From: Mycobacteroides chelonae
GTDB lineage: Bacteria > Actinomycetota > Actinomycetes > Mycobacteriales > Mycobacteriaceae
Assembly (NCBI GenBank): GCA_014204435.1
Contig: JACHLF010000001.1
Span: 310,001-374,000, forward strand
Direction: 5' to 3'
DNA: 64,000 bases
Positions 6,446-15,315 of the stretch are shown here, piece after piece. A program made the position numbers and the translations under genes. Position 1 is the first letter of the stretch. Each line of letters begins with the position of its first letter. A model generated the notes under the pieces. It was not told the DNA's origin, searched no databases, and saw only the letters and a program-made list of their open reading frames with translations.

Positions 6446-7438
6446 CTAGCTGCGAATCTCGAGCACGTCGGCCAGCGACCGGCGGGGAGTCGGCGGTGAG
6501 ATGCGGCCGAAGGTCGGAGCCAGCCCCACCCGTATCAGCGCCTGAGGGTGTGCCCTGCCGATGGCCGCACCGACAACTTCGCGACTCGCGGTCAGTTCCA
6601 GCATGTGGGTGATGGTGCAGGTCGCCAGCCCGGCGAGCGTGGCTTCCAACAACACCTCCGAGAGCAGCTCGCCGCAGCGCAACAGGTTCTTCGGGGTATC
6701 TCTGGCCGTGGACAACGCCAGCACCTTCGCCTGGTCCTCGTGCAGTCCGGGCCGCTCGGTCCTTTCCGTGACAACCGGAAAGGACCGGCCGATATCGACG
6801 CGATCGCTGTCGGCGGCCGATACCAGTGCGCTGCGTGGGATACCGTCCTGCAATGTGAACGGTGCTGTCCACCAATCGAGTTCGGTTTGGTAGGCCGAGT
6901 CGTAGATGCGCAGTGCGTCACTGAGCGCCGAGGCGTCGGCCAATCTCGGCCGCAGCACGTCGTCGATCACATCGAGAATCACCGCGCGGTCGGCGATTAC
7001 CGCGTTGAGCATCCGGGCGAACTGCGACCAGTTTGGCGGCGACTCGAAGGGCAGCCGATCGGTGCGGCGCTGCAGGATCGCGTCGGCGCGGCGTCGATCA
7101 CCCACCACCACAATGGTCCTGGGGGAGAAGGTGATGGTGGCGAGATGGTCCGGGTTGTCGGGGGCGGGGATTCGTTCGACGCGCGCCATCCAGCCCGCCG
7201 AGGCCATCGCGACCCGGAAATGGTCGAGCGCCGCGCCGCAGCTGATGATCGCTTCGCGGCCGGCACCATCGGTCCGCTTGACGCATCGCGTGCGGTCCAG
7301 ATACAGATGCAGGTCGCCTGGGCCTGATCCATGATCGATAACCCAGCGCCACGGCTGAGTGTTGTGCAGAGACGGAGCGCGGCAGGCAAGTTGGATCGCG
7401 GTCTGGATGACGTCGATGTGAACCATTGTCTTGGGCAT
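6446..7438 (-). CDS. Acg-family nitroreductase-like dormancy protein
   Basis: 330 residues of the Acg/Rv3131/Rv3127 family, a duplicated nitroreductase fold. The N-terminal motif APSLHNTQPWRW (about 21-32) is diagnostic, as are RRTDRLPFE and the C-terminal PQALIRVGLAP. Family members bind FMN but the active site is occluded by a lid, and Acg is thought to store flavin rather than reduce nitro compounds; that is known for the family, not shown here. First gene of the minus-strand pair with usp, divergent from the Rv2004c-like gene. Expected to be induced by hypoxia or nitric oxide. Confidence 0.85.
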   Translation of the reverse strand: MPKTMVHIDVIQTAIQLACRAPSLHNTQPWRWVIDHGSGPGDLHLYLDRTRCVKRTDGAGREAIISCGAALDHFRVAMASAGWMARVERIPAPDNPDHLATITFSPRTIVVVGDRRRADAILQRRTDRLPFESPPNWSQFARMLNAVIADRAVILDVIDDVLRPRLADASALSDALRIYDSAYQTELDWWTAPFTLQDGIPRSALVSAADSDRVDIGRSFPVVTERTERPGLHEDQAKVLALSTARDTPKNLLRCGELLSEVLLEATLAGLATCTITHMLELTASREVVGAAIGRAHPQALIRVGLAPTFGRISPPTPRRSLADVLEIRS

Positions 7439-7516
7439 GTCGGCTCCGCTCGGCTGGTGGTGGTATCGACTCTTGGATATGCCTTCGAACGCAGCCAGGG
7501 CACTTCGTCACCAGCG

Positions 7517-7536
7517 TTGTGCCCGAAGTCCCCGAA
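7517..7536. promoter_or_regulatory. DosR-like box between divergent dormancy genes
   Basis: Read on the minus strand it is TTCGGGGACTTCGGGCACAA, which matches the DosR core GGGACTWWAGTCCC at about 10 of 14 positions with an intact left half-site. It lies about 80 bases from both the nitroreductase start and the kinase start, so one site could drive both. The match is by eye. Confidence 0.5.
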
Positions 7537-7611
7537 TCTGTGTAGGGGGCCCCGCCTGGCAGGGCCCGGCGGGCTCCAATTGGTGACTTACGACCCATAG
7601 ACCGGGGTCCC

Positions 7612-9171
7612 ATGGCTGGATATCCGCATCGCCCGCCCCGCAACGATGAACTCATGCGCTCACTACGATCGACCGTCAGCCCCACTTCCGTCGGCGCGGA
7701 GATCCGTGAAACTCACACGGGTATCGTGATTTTGGTTGGCGGGCTGGCCTACAAGATCAAAAAGCCCGTCGTCACCAACTTCCTGGATTTCAGCACCCCG
7801 GAGCTTCGGGAACGGGCTTGTGCCCGTGAGGTGGCGCTCAACAGCCGCATCTCGGGAGAGAGCTACGTCGGTGTTTCGCATCTCACCGATCCCGACGGCG
7901 GGTTGGGCGAACCGGTGGTGGTGATGCGGCGCTACCCGGACTCCGCGCGGCTGTCGGCGATGGCCAAGTCCAAGCGGGTCACCAAGGCTCATCTGGACGC
8001 GATCGCGGAGGTGTTGGCCGCCTTCCATAAACGTGCCGACCGCAGTCCGTCAATCGACGAAGCCGGGTCGCTAGATGCCATCGTCGACCGATGGGAGGAC
8101 GCGCTGGCATCCCTGGAGAAGTACGCGGGGACCGTGCTCCCCGCTGATGACGTGCGCCTGGTCCGGACGCTTGCGACGCAGTTCATTTCCGGTCGCGCGG
8201 TGTTGTTCGCGCAGCGTGTCGCCGACAGGAGAATCGTCGACGGGCACGGAGACCTGTTGGCCAGCGACATCTTCTGCCTGCCTGACGGGCCGGTGCTGTT
8301 GGACTGCCTGGAATTCGACGACCGGCTACGGCACGTGGATGGTTTGGACGACGCGGCTTTCCTTGCCATGGACTTGGAGTTTTTGGGGCGCCAGGATCTC
8401 GGCGACTACTTCATGAACCGCTATGTGGAGCTGTCCACGGATCCTGCGCCGGAACCCCTGAGGCACTTCTATATCGCCTATCGAGCCTTAGTCCGCGCCA
8501 AGGTGGACTGCATCCGGTTCACCCAGGGTCAGCGGTCGGCCGGGGGACGGGCCACCAGGCATCTGGCAATGGCACTGCAGCACCTGGGATCCGCCACGGT
8601 GCGGCTCGTGCTGGTGGGCGGCGGCCCGGGCACGGGTAAGAGCACGTTGGCCCGGAGAATATCGGAAGATATTGGAGCTCAAGTTATTTCAACGGATGAG
8701 GTGCGTCATCAGCTGCATCGACTGGGCGTCATCTCTGGAGGAAAGGGCGTGCTGGACACCGGACTGTATTCGCCGGACAACGTGAGCGCCGTGTACGACG
8801 CGGTGCTCAGGCGTGCGCGCTTGAGCCTGGCAGGTGGTCACACCGTCATCCTGGACGGCACCTGGCGCAGTCCACGGCACCGGCTGCGGGCACATCAGCT
8901 CGCCTACGAGGCGGGCGCGCCGATGGTGGAGTTCCTGTGCATGGCGCCACTGGTCACGGCCCAACATCGTGTGGCCACCCGTCATGACGGGATGTCTGAT
9001 GCCACAGGGGATATTGCGGCGGCGTTGGGCGCCGAATTCGTCGGATCAGACAACGGCTGGGGTGAGGCGCACGTGATCGACACACGTCTGCCATTGGATC
9101 GGTCGACCGCCGAGGCTGAGGAATGCTGCAGGCAGGCGTTGTATGCGCCGGTGCCGTGCCACCCCCGGTGA
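7612..9171 (+). CDS. Rv2004c-like fused phosphotransferase / P-loop kinase
   Basis: 519 residues in two parts. Residues 1-310 resemble the aminoglycoside-phosphotransferase fold, with VDGHGDLLASDIFCL (about 209-223) as catalytic loop and LLDCLEFDDRLR as the metal-binding Asp segment. Residues 335-515 form a P-loop kinase: GGGPGTGKSTLARRI (about 338-352), STDEVRH, and VILDGTWRS as Walker B-like. This fusion matches Rv2004c, a DosR-regulon member of unknown substrate. Start is the first ATG; an ATG 14 codons further in is an alternative. Divergent from the nitroreductase gene with a DosR-like box between them. Confidence 0.8.
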   Translation: MAGYPHRPPRNDELMRSLRSTVSPTSVGAEIRETHTGIVILVGGLAYKIKKPVVTNFLDFSTPELRERACAREVALNSRISGESYVGVSHLTDPDGGLGEPVVVMRRYPDSARLSAMAKSKRVTKAHLDAIAEVLAAFHKRADRSPSIDEAGSLDAIVDRWEDALASLEKYAGTVLPADDVRLVRTLATQFISGRAVLFAQRVADRRIVDGHGDLLASDIFCLPDGPVLLDCLEFDDRLRHVDGLDDAAFLAMDLEFLGRQDLGDYFMNRYVELSTDPAPEPLRHFYIAYRALVRAKVDCIRFTQGQRSAGGRATRHLAMALQHLGSATVRLVLVGGGPGTGKSTLARRISEDIGAQVISTDEVRHQLHRLGVISGGKGVLDTGLYSPDNVSAVYDAVLRRARLSLAGGHTVILDGTWRSPRHRLRAHQLAYEAGAPMVEFLCMAPLVTAQHRVATRHDGMSDATGDIAAALGAEFVGSDNGWGEAHVIDTRLPLDRSTAEAEECCRQALYAPVPCHPR

Positions 9172-9172
9172 A

Positions 9173-9538
9173 TCAGTACTCGATGCGCGCAGCGGACAAG
9201 TTGTCGACGATGGTCGGCACAACACCGGGAGATCGTCCAGGGGCCGGCTGGTGATGAGGTTGTGGTCGATGGCCAGTTCCCGGTCGAGCACTGAGGCGCC
9301 GGAGTTGCGCAGATCGGTGCGGATGTTTGGGGTAGCAGGTGATCGTGCCACCCGGGAGTACCAGCCCGTCGTACTCGTCCACGGAGGCTGTACGCATCGT
9401 GCGGTCGACCCGAACGGTGCCTGCCGGCTCCAGATCGTGATCACGCGTCTGAATCTCGCCGGGCCGCACAGACAACACCACGACCCGGCCATCGGCGGCG
9501 AGTATCGCAACCACCTGTCGCTCAAGGGAATTACGCAT
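9173..9538 (-). pseudogene. Broken PfpI/DJ-1-family gene
   Basis: The first frame reads MRNSLERQVVAILAADG, then VVVLSVRPGEIQTRDHDLEPAG and VDEYDGLVLPGGT, all typical of PfpI-type proteins, but the segment normally between the first two blocks is missing. After LPGGT the homology jumps to another frame, NIRTDLRNSGASVLDRELA and HNLITSRPLDDLP, and then back to the first frame for VDNLSAARIEY and TGA. The central part with the nucleophile elbow (the Cys of a CHGPW-type motif) is absent. At least two internal deletions and two frame changes mean no active glutamine-amidotransferase-like protein can be made. Confidence 0.8.
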
Positions 9539-9695
9539 CGTTGCCCCCGATCATTCGGAATAGAGGATCTCGGACGGCTCGTGTACCCGCTTCGTCGCCG
9601 GTTATGCATCGCGTGGGCCGACCCTGGTCCCGGGTTTCGTCGGACCGTCAGCGAGGTAAGCGCTGTGTGGACTCGGCACATTCGAGGAGCAGACG

Positions 9696-10251
9696 ATGGC
9701 CTATTTCACCATTCCCAGCCTGACCGACGCCCAGAGCCGCAAGATTGCCAACCTTCTGCAACTGCGGCTCAGCACCTGCAACGACCTGCATGTGATTCTC
9801 GAGTACGTGCAGTGGAATGTGTTGGGCCCCAAATTTATCGGCGTGCACGAGACGCTTGATCCGCAGGTCGAGTTCGTCCGTGGATACGCCGACCCAGTGG
9901 CCGAACGCATTGCTGCACTGGGCAGATCTCTGCAGTGAACGCCAGCAGCAATCCTCAAGGATCGTACCTGGGATGACTACGCGGTGGGCCGTGACCCGGT
10001 GCAAGCGCATCTGGCAGCGCTCGACCTCGTGTGCTCCGGGGTCATCGGGGACGCCCGCATGGCGATCGAGGAGCTGGAGGATCTCAACCTGGTTTCTCAA
10101 GACCTCTTGATCGGGCACACCGATGAGCTGGAGAAATTCCAGTGGTTCGTCCGCGCGCATCTGGAGAATTCGGGAGGTCAACTGTCTCATCGTGACGCTC
10201 ATAACCGAGAAGCAGGCCGCGGCTCAGGCGAAGAAGTCGAGCGTCAAGTAG
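9696..10251 (+). pseudogene. dps: Broken dps (starvation DNA-binding ferritin)
   Basis: The first 80 codons encode a Dps N-terminal half (DAQSRKIANLLQLRL, LEYVQWNVLGPKFIGVHE, DPQVEFVRGYADPVAERIAALG) that stops at TGA 9936-9938. The same frame continues with AAILKDRTWDDYAVGRDPV and EKFQWFVRAHLENSGGQLS, the C-terminal half. The TGA most likely replaced GGA. A second lesion follows: after GGQLS the natural tail (TEKQAAAQAKKSSVK, TAG) lies in another frame. The ferroxidase residues are split over the break (H, D and E in the first half), so no working dodecamer subunit is expected. SD-like GAGGAG precedes the ATG. Confidence 0.88.
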
Positions 10252-10367
10252 CAGAACATCCGCTCTGTTGAGGCCGGCCGCGAACGCCGCCCGGCCTCGC
10301 GAATCCCGACCCGATAAGCCGTTTTGGTTCCGCCGACGTCAACGGGTACCCTCGTGAGGGCTTTATT

Positions 10368-10440
10368 GCCCCCTTAGCTCAGTCGGCAGAGCGTTTCCAT
10401 GGTAAGGAAAAGGTCAACGGTTCGATTCCGTTAGGGGGCT
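10368..10440 (+). tRNA. tRNA-Thr (GGT)
   Basis: 73 bases. Acceptor GCCCCCT pairs with AGGGGGC, D arm is GCTCAGTCGGCAGAGC, anticodon stem TTTCC/GGAAA encloses ATGGTAA (GGT), and the T arm has GGTTCGATTCC. It heads a tRNA-tRNA-rpmG group. Confidence 0.95.
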
Positions 10441-10478
10441 CGGTAGACGGCAGGCGGAAACGCCGGCCCTGTCTGCGG

Positions 10479-10552
10479 GGCGGTGTAGCTCAGCTGGTTA
10501 GAGCGCACGACTCATAATCGTGAGGTCGGGAGATCGAGCCTCCCCACCGCTA
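10479..10552 (+). tRNA. tRNA-Met (CAT), elongator type
   Basis: 74 bases. Acceptor GGCGGTG pairs with CACCGCT (one G-T at the end), anticodon loop CTCATAA (CAT). A paired first base pair and no three G-C pairs in the anticodon stem argue for elongator rather than initiator. CCA appears to be encoded directly after the discriminator A. Lies 38 bases after tRNA-Thr. Confidence 0.92.
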
Positions 10553-10594
10553 CCACCCGAACATAGAGACAACGAACGAAAGAGGGCAACTGCA

Positions 10595-10762
10595 GTGGCC
10601 TCCAGCACAGACGTCCGGCCCAAGATCACCTTGGCCTGTGAGACGTGCAAGCACCGTAACTACATCACCAAGAAGAACCGGCGCAACGACCCTGACCGGC
10701 TGGAACTGAAGAAGTTCTGCCCGAACTGCGGATCGCACCAGCCCCACAAAGAATCGCGTTAA
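10595..10762 (+). CDS. rpmG: Ribosomal protein L33 (zinc-ribbon form)
   Basis: 55 residues, GTG start after AACGAAAGAGGG. It carries four zinc cysteines as CETC and CPNC, so it is the Zn-binding (C+) paralogue rather than the zinc-free form made under zinc limitation. L33 binds near the E site of the large subunit. The gene follows tRNA-Thr and tRNA-Met, the usual mycobacterial order before hadABC. Its stop codon lies in the loop of a hairpin. Confidence 0.95.
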   Translation: MASSTDVRPKITLACETCKHRNYITKKNRRNDPDRLELKKFCPNCGSHQPHKESR

Positions 10763-10777
10763 TCGCGCTTCTTTGTG
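10745..10777 (+). terminator. Hairpin enclosing the rpmG stop codon
   Basis: CACAAAGAA-T-CGCG pairs with CGCG-C-TTCTTTGTG around a TTAAT loop that contains the TAA stop. It may end the tRNA-rpmG message or act as a partial terminator before hadABC. Confidence 0.6.
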
Positions 10778-10859
10778 CCTTTCCCGTGCCGCCTGGACGC
10801 GACACGAATAGGCAAGCCTTACTTGGTATCGGTCAACATCAGTAGGTAGGTTCCGCCCC

Positions 10860-11330
10860 GTGGCTTTATCGCAAGATCTCGTCGGAACGCACTACCGATA
10901 CCCCGACCACTACGTGGTTGAGCGCGAGAAGATTCGTGAGCACGCCGAAGCGATCAAGAGCGATCACCCGGCCCACCACGACGAGGCCGGTGCTGCTTCT
11001 CTTGGTCACGACGCACTGATCGCAACGCCTACCTTCCTGTGCATCTTCGGATACACCGCTCAGGCGGCCTTTTTCGAGGATACGAACATCGGCATTAAGG
11101 ACGAGAAGATCGTCCAGGTCGATCAGGAGCTCAGGTTTCTACGCCCGATCAAGGCCGGCGACAAGCTGTACTGCGATGTGTACCTCGACTCGATCCGGCG
11201 CTCGTTCGGCGCCGACATCGTCGTCACCAAGAGCCTCATCACCAATGACAAGGGTGAGCTCGTGCAGGAGCTGTTCACGACTCTTGCCGGGCGAACTGCA
11301 GAAGACGGAGAAGAAGGCGGGTTCAACTGA
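10860..11330 (+). CDS. hadA: (3R)-hydroxyacyl-ACP dehydratase subunit HadA
   Basis: 156 residues of the MaoC-like hot-dog fold. HadA is the substrate-holding partner in the FAS-II dehydratase: it lacks the catalytic Asp-His pair, which HadB supplies, and lines the long acyl channel. Visible features are the N-terminal MALSQDLVGTHYRYPDHYVVEREKIREHA, the family block PTFLCIFGY, and the YCDVYLDSIRRSFGADI core. Start is GTG. The stop overlaps the ATG of hadB by one base, so A and B are translated together. The complex dehydrates 3-hydroxyacyl-ACP during meromycolate elongation and is the target of thiacetazone-type drugs. Confidence 0.93.
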   Translation: MALSQDLVGTHYRYPDHYVVEREKIREHAEAIKSDHPAHHDEAGAASLGHDALIATPTFLCIFGYTAQAAFFEDTNIGIKDEKIVQVDQELRFLRPIKAGDKLYCDVYLDSIRRSFGADIVVTKSLITNDKGELVQELFTTLAGRTAEDGEEGGFN

Positions 11331-11761
11331 TGGCATTGCGTGAGTTCAGTTCGGTCAGCGTGGGAGATCGGCTGCCGGAGAGGATGATTCCGCTCACTCG
11401 GCAGGATCTGGTGAACTACGCCGGAGTTTCCGGCGACCTCAACCCCATCCACTGGGACGATGAGACCGCCAAGCTCGTGGGGCTCGAGGACGGTGCCATC
11501 GCGCACGGCATGCTCACCATGGGCCTCGGCGGCGGATACATCACTGAGTGGATCGGCGATCCGGCGGCGGTGACCGAGTACAACGTGCGCTTCACCAGCT
11601 TCGTCACCGTCCCCAATGACGGTGTCGGCGCGGAGATCATCTTCAACGGTCGTGTGAAGTCGGTCGACGAGGACACCAAGTCGGTGACCATCGCGCTGAC
11701 CGCTACCACCAACGGCAAGAAAATCTTTGGACGCGCCGTGGCGACTGCGACGCTGGCGTAG
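11330..11761 (+). CDS. hadB: (3R)-hydroxyacyl-ACP dehydratase catalytic subunit HadB
   Basis: 143 residues. The hydratase motif is complete: YAGVSGDLNPIHWDDETAK contains the catalytic Asp and His five residues apart, and AIAHGMLTMGLGGGYITEW forms the oxyanion region. Shared by the HadAB and HadBC complexes. The next gene starts two bases after its stop, keeping the had genes in one tightly packed operon. Confidence 0.94.
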   Translation: MALREFSSVSVGDRLPERMIPLTRQDLVNYAGVSGDLNPIHWDDETAKLVGLEDGAIAHGMLTMGLGGGYITEWIGDPAAVTEYNVRFTSFVTVPNDGVGAEIIFNGRVKSVDEDTKSVTIALTATTNGKKIFGRAVATATLA

Positions 11762-11763
11762 TC

Positions 11764-12234
11764 ATGGCGCTGCAACTCGACATCGTCGGAATGACGCATA
11801 AGTACTCCAGGACCTACGTGGTGGGACGGGAGAAGATCCGCGAGTTCGCGCAGTCGGTCAAGGCTGTGGATCCGGCCAGTCTGGACCCGAACGCGGCGGC
11901 CGAACTCGGACACGACGGCCTCATCGCGCCCCTGGCCTTCCCGGCGGTGATGGCGCTGCTGGTGCAGAAGGAATTCTTCCGCACCTATGACGTCGGCATG
12001 GACACCATGCAGATCGTGCATTCCGAGCAGAAGTTCGTGTACCACAAGCCCATCACCGAGGGTGATGAGTTGTCGTGCGACTTCCAGGTCGACTCCCACA
12101 AGGAGGCCTTCGGCGTGGACATCGTGACCACCCGCAACATCGTGCGCGATCAGAATGGCGAGCTGGTCATGGAGGCCTTCACCACCCTGATGGGCCGCGA
12201 CTCGGACCGGATGGCCGATATCAAGCTCCTCTGA
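11764..12234 (+). CDS. hadC: (3R)-hydroxyacyl-ACP dehydratase subunit HadC
   Basis: 156 residues and a clear paralogue of HadA (shared MTHKYSRTYVVGREKIREFA layout, LAFPAVMALL, and SCDFQVDSHKEAFGVDIV). Pairs with HadB for the later, longer-chain dehydration steps and helps set meromycolate length and keto/methoxy chains in other mycobacteria. It ends the operon. In the 169 bases before tRNA-Trp I see an imperfect stem (ACAACGCGCC with GGCGCGTGTGTTGT) that may terminate it. Confidence 0.92.
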   Translation: MALQLDIVGMTHKYSRTYVVGREKIREFAQSVKAVDPASLDPNAAAELGHDGLIAPLAFPAVMALLVQKEFFRTYDVGMDTMQIVHSEQKFVYHKPITEGDELSCDFQVDSHKEAFGVDIVTTRNIVRDQNGELVMEAFTTLMGRDSDRMADIKLL

Positions 12235-12403
12235 CGTCGGCTCGGCGAACGGTGGAGTGAGTGTGCCGGGCAATTTCAGTCTGAGGCTGGCCTCGGGGTA
12301 CACTCAAGATTCGGGGTTTTCCCACCACAACGCGCCTGTCGGGTACTCGGGAGGCGCGTGTGTTGTGTGAGGGCCCCGGCCACCGGGTTGGTGTGCCAGC
12401 CAT

Positions 12404-12476
<73 letters not shown>

Positions 12477-12523
12477 CAACACCCTGGAGTAAGCACTAGG
12501 GAAACAGAGAGGTACGGAAGGGA

Positions 12524-12949
12524 ATGAGCGACGAGCTGGACGACCCCGACATCGGCACCGCCGACAGCGACCGGGCCGTCACCTCGACCAAGCCGCTTCG
12601 CCCGACGGGTAAGCGCACCCGCCGTGCTGACGCTTCGACCGCAGCCACTGAGCTCACCGAATCCGGTGCCTCCGAGACCGGTGAGGTCAAGAAGAAGACG
12701 AAGGCCGGGAAGAACAGCCGGAAACCGGCCACCACGAAGGACAAGACGGGGCCGTCGCGTAACCCGCTGGTCCAGCTTTGGGTTTTCCTCAAGCAGGTGG
12801 TCGCCGAGCTGCGCAAGGTCATCTGGCCGAACCGCAAGCAGATGGTCAGCTACACCTCGGTGGTGCTGGTCTTCCTGGTGTTCATGGTCACCCTGATCGG
12901 TGTGATCGACCTGGGCCTGGCCCGGCTGGTCATGCTGGTGTTCGGGTAG
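12524..12949 (+). CDS. secE: Preprotein translocase subunit SecE
   Basis: 141 residues. The long charged N-terminal extension (about 1-80, rich in Lys, Thr and Glu) is the mycobacterial form. The conserved amphipathic helix [20 protein letters not shown] (about 89-108) clamps SecY, and a single transmembrane helix follows at about 113-137. Stabilises the SecYEG channel in the inner membrane. Sits between tRNA-Trp and nusG, as in most actinobacteria. Confidence 0.95.
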   Translation: MSDELDDPDIGTADSDRAVTSTKPLRPTGKRTRRADASTAATELTESGASETGEVKKKTKAGKNSRKPATTKDKTGPSRNPLVQLWVFLKQVVAELRKVIWPNRKQMVSYTSVVLVFLVFMVTLIGVIDLGLARLVMLVFG

Positions 12950-12987
12950 CAGACCGACGAGACGCAAGAAACAAGAGAGGACGAACG

Positions 12988-13779
12988 GTGACGACCTTCG
13001 ACGGCGACGCTGCGAGCGAGCCAGAAGACACCGCTGACACGGCTGCGTCGGTCGACGTGATCGATGAGAGTGCCACGCCTGAGCCGTCCGCGGAAGAGTC
13101 GGGCGCCGAGGTGCAGGTGCAAGAAGACCAACAAGACCAACAAGAGGATGCCGATCCCGCCGTCACGCTGAAGGCTCAGCTGCGCCGCGAGCCGGGCGAG
13201 TGGTACGTCATCCACTCGTACGCCGGATACGAGAACAAGGTCAAGGCCAACCTGCAGACCCGTGTGCAGAACTTGGACGTCGGCGACTACATCTTCCAGA
13301 TCGAGGTGCCCACCGAGGAGGTCACCGAGATCAAGAACGGTCAGCGCAAGCAGGTCAACCGCAAGGTGCTGCCCGGCTACATCCTGGTCCGGATGGAACT
13401 GAACGACGAGTCGTGGGGTGCGGTCCGCAACACCCCCGGCGTCACCGGATTCGTCGGCGCGACCTCGCGCCCGTCGCCGCTGTCGCTCGACGACGTGGTC
13501 AAGTTCTTGCTCCCGCAGACCCCGGCCAAGAAGCCCGCCAAGGGTGGGGCCCTGGAAACCGCCGGAGCCGCCCCGGAAACGGGTGGCCTGGAGCGTCCGG
13601 TCATCGAGGTCGACTTCGAGGTCGGCGAATCGGTCACTGTCACCGACGGCCCGTTCGCGACGCTGCCCGCCAGCATCAGCGAGGTCAACGCCGAACAGCA
13701 GCGTCTCAAGGTGCTGGTGTCCATCTTCGGCCGCGAAACGCCTGTCGAGCTCAACTTCACCCAGGTGGAGAAGCTCTAA
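12988..13779 (+). CDS. nusG: Transcription factor NusG
   Basis: 263 residues from the GTG start that follows ACAAGAGAGGACG. An acidic N-terminal extension (about 1-60, Glu/Asp/Gln) precedes the NGN domain ([18 protein letters not shown] to GVTGFVGA) and a C-terminal KOW domain ([21 protein letters not shown]). A Lys/Pro/Ala linker joins them. Binds RNA polymerase to modulate pausing and links it to Rho and ribosomal S10; mycobacterial NusG is known to favour pausing and termination. Confidence 0.95.
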   Translation: MTTFDGDAASEPEDTADTAASVDVIDESATPEPSAEESGAEVQVQEDQQDQQEDADPAVTLKAQLRREPGEWYVIHSYAGYENKVKANLQTRVQNLDVGDYIFQIEVPTEEVTEIKNGQRKQVNRKVLPGYILVRMELNDESWGAVRNTPGVTGFVGATSRPSPLSLDDVVKFLLPQTPAKKPAKGGALETAGAAPETGGLERPVIEVDFEVGESVTVTDGPFATLPASISEVNAEQQRLKVLVSIFGRETPVELNFTQVEKL

Positions 13780-13862
13780 CAAGACTTCGGACCGCGTCAC
13801 GGTCCGCAGAACCTCCGGTCGAATAACGGCCGGAACACGGAAGGAAAGTAAGGAAACACCCC

Positions 13863-14291
13863 ATGGCCCCGAAGAAAAAGGTCGTCGGGCTGATCAAGCT
13901 GCAGATCAAGGCCGGCGAAGCCAACCCCGCGCCTCCGGTCGGTCCCGCGCTCGGTCAGCACGGCGTCAACATCATGGAGTTCTGCAAGGCGTACAACGCC
14001 GCGACGGAGTCGCAGCGCGGCAACGTCATCCCTGTGGAGATCAGCGTCTACGAGGACCGCAGCTTCACCTTCGCACTCAAGACCCCTCCGGCCGCCAAGC
14101 TGCTGTTGAAGGCCGCCGGTGTGCCCAAGGGTTCCGGTGAGCCGCACAAGACCAAGGTCGCCAAGGTGACCTGGGATCAGGTGCGTGAGATCGCCGAGAC
14201 GAAGAAGGAAGACCTCAACGCCAACGACATCGACGCCGCCGCCAAGATCATCGCCGGCACCGCGCGCTCGATGGGCATCACCGTCGAATAA
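13863..14291 (+). CDS. rplK: Ribosomal protein L11
   Basis: 142 residues of normal length. Signature blocks are [30 protein letters not shown] and the C-terminal [16 protein letters not shown]. The Pro-rich N-terminal domain binds the GTPase-associated centre of 23S RNA and contacts EF-G and RelA; thiopeptides bind there. SD GGAAGGAAAG-type sequence lies in the spacer. Co-transcribed with rplA. Confidence 0.96.
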   Translation: MAPKKKVVGLIKLQIKAGEANPAPPVGPALGQHGVNIMEFCKAYNAATESQRGNVIPVEISVYEDRSFTFALKTPPAAKLLLKAAGVPKGSGEPHKTKVAKVTWDQVREIAETKKEDLNANDIDAAAKIIAGTARSMGITVE

Positions 14292-14391
14292 CACGGTGTA
14301 GCCGTCCGCACTGGCATCGAGTAGCTGAACACCCAGTGGTAAGGCCCGCTTCGGCCTGTACGACCACGACCCAACAATTGATTGGATACCC

Positions 14392-15099
14392 ATGAGCAAG
14401 AACAGCAAGGCATATCGCGAAGCCGCCGAAAAGGTGGACCGCGAGAAGCTGTATTCCCCTCTTGAGGCCGCCAAGCTGGCCAAGGAGACCTCGTCCAAGA
14501 AGTACGACGCCACTGTCGAGGTCGCCATGCGCCTCGGCGTCGACCCCCGCAAGGCTGACCAGATGGTCCGCGGCACCGTGAACCTTCCGCACGGTACCGG
14601 TAAGACCGCTCGCGTCATCGTCTTCGCGGTGGGTGACAAAGCCGAAGCGGCTGCCGCCGCCGGTGCCGATGTCGTTGGTAGCGATGACCTGATCGAGAAG
14701 ATCCAGGGCGGCTGGCTGGAGTTCGACGCAGCCATCGCCACCCCGGATCAGATGGCCAAGGTCGGTCGTATCGCTCGCGTCCTGGGACCGCGCGGTTTGA
14801 TGCCGAACCCCAAGACCGGCACCGTGACTCCGGACGTGGCTAAGGCTGTCACCGACATCAAGGGCGGCAAGATCAACTTCCGCGTGGACAAGCACTCCAA
14901 CCTTCACCTGATCATCGGCAAGGCTTCGTTCGATGCCGAGAAGCTGACGGAGAACTATGGGGCGGTCCTCGACGAGATCCTGCGTGCCAAGCCGTCGTCG
15001 GCCAAGGGGCGCTACCTGAAGAAGGTCGTCGTCAGCACCACCACCGGCCCGGGCATCCAGGTCGACCCGGGCGTGACCCGGAACTTCCTCGAGGCCTAA
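14392..15099 (+). CDS. rplA: Ribosomal protein L1
   Basis: 235 residues. Signature [18 protein letters not shown] (about 130-147) and [14 protein letters not shown] are present. L1 forms the mobile stalk that helps release E-site tRNA and, in many bacteria, represses its own rplKA message. The 100-base gap after rplK could hold such a site, but I do not see a convincing one. A terminator closes the operon directly downstream. Confidence 0.96.
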   Translation: MSKNSKAYREAAEKVDREKLYSPLEAAKLAKETSSKKYDATVEVAMRLGVDPRKADQMVRGTVNLPHGTGKTARVIVFAVGDKAEAAAAAGADVVGSDDLIEKIQGGWLEFDAAIATPDQMAKVGRIARVLGPRGLMPNPKTGTVTPDVAKAVTDIKGGKINFRVDKHSNLHLIIGKASFDAEKLTENYGAVLDEILRAKPSSAKGRYLKKVVVSTTTGPGIQVDPGVTRNFLEA

Positions 15100-15124
15100 G
15101 AGCCACGCGCGAGCCTTCAACCGC

Positions 15125-15162
15125 AAAGCCCCCATGTCCCGGCATCGGGACATGGGAGCTTT
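15125..15162 (+). terminator. Terminator of rplK-rplA
   Basis: Stem CCCATGTCCC/GGGACATGGG with a six-base loop, flanked by AAAGC and GCTTT arms that also pair. Separates the ribosomal operon from dosR. Confidence 0.85.
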
Positions 15163-15184
15163 GCCGTTGTCCTTGCTGGTACTA

Positions 15185-15198
15185 GGGACCAAAGACCG
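15185..15198 (+). promoter_or_regulatory. DosR-like box upstream of dosR
   Basis: GGGACCAAAGACCG matches GGGACTWWAGTCCC at 11 of 14 positions. It lies about 118 bases before the preferred dosR start and suggests autoregulation, as known for dosRS in other mycobacteria. Confidence 0.55.
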
Positions 15199-15315
15199 TA
15201 GCCGACACGATCTGGCCGTCTTACCGTGAAGTCAGCGGGGTACGACGGAAGGAATGCCATGTCGGTGTGTTCTGCCGGTGCCACACTGGGGGCGGCAGGT
15301 GGAAGGGAAACGGAC

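Noticed and set aside
10808..10828. IdeR-like iron box before hadA
   Set aside because: ATAGGCAAGCCTTA matches only about 10 of the inner 14 consensus positions and one half-site is poor; hadABC is not known to be iron-controlled.
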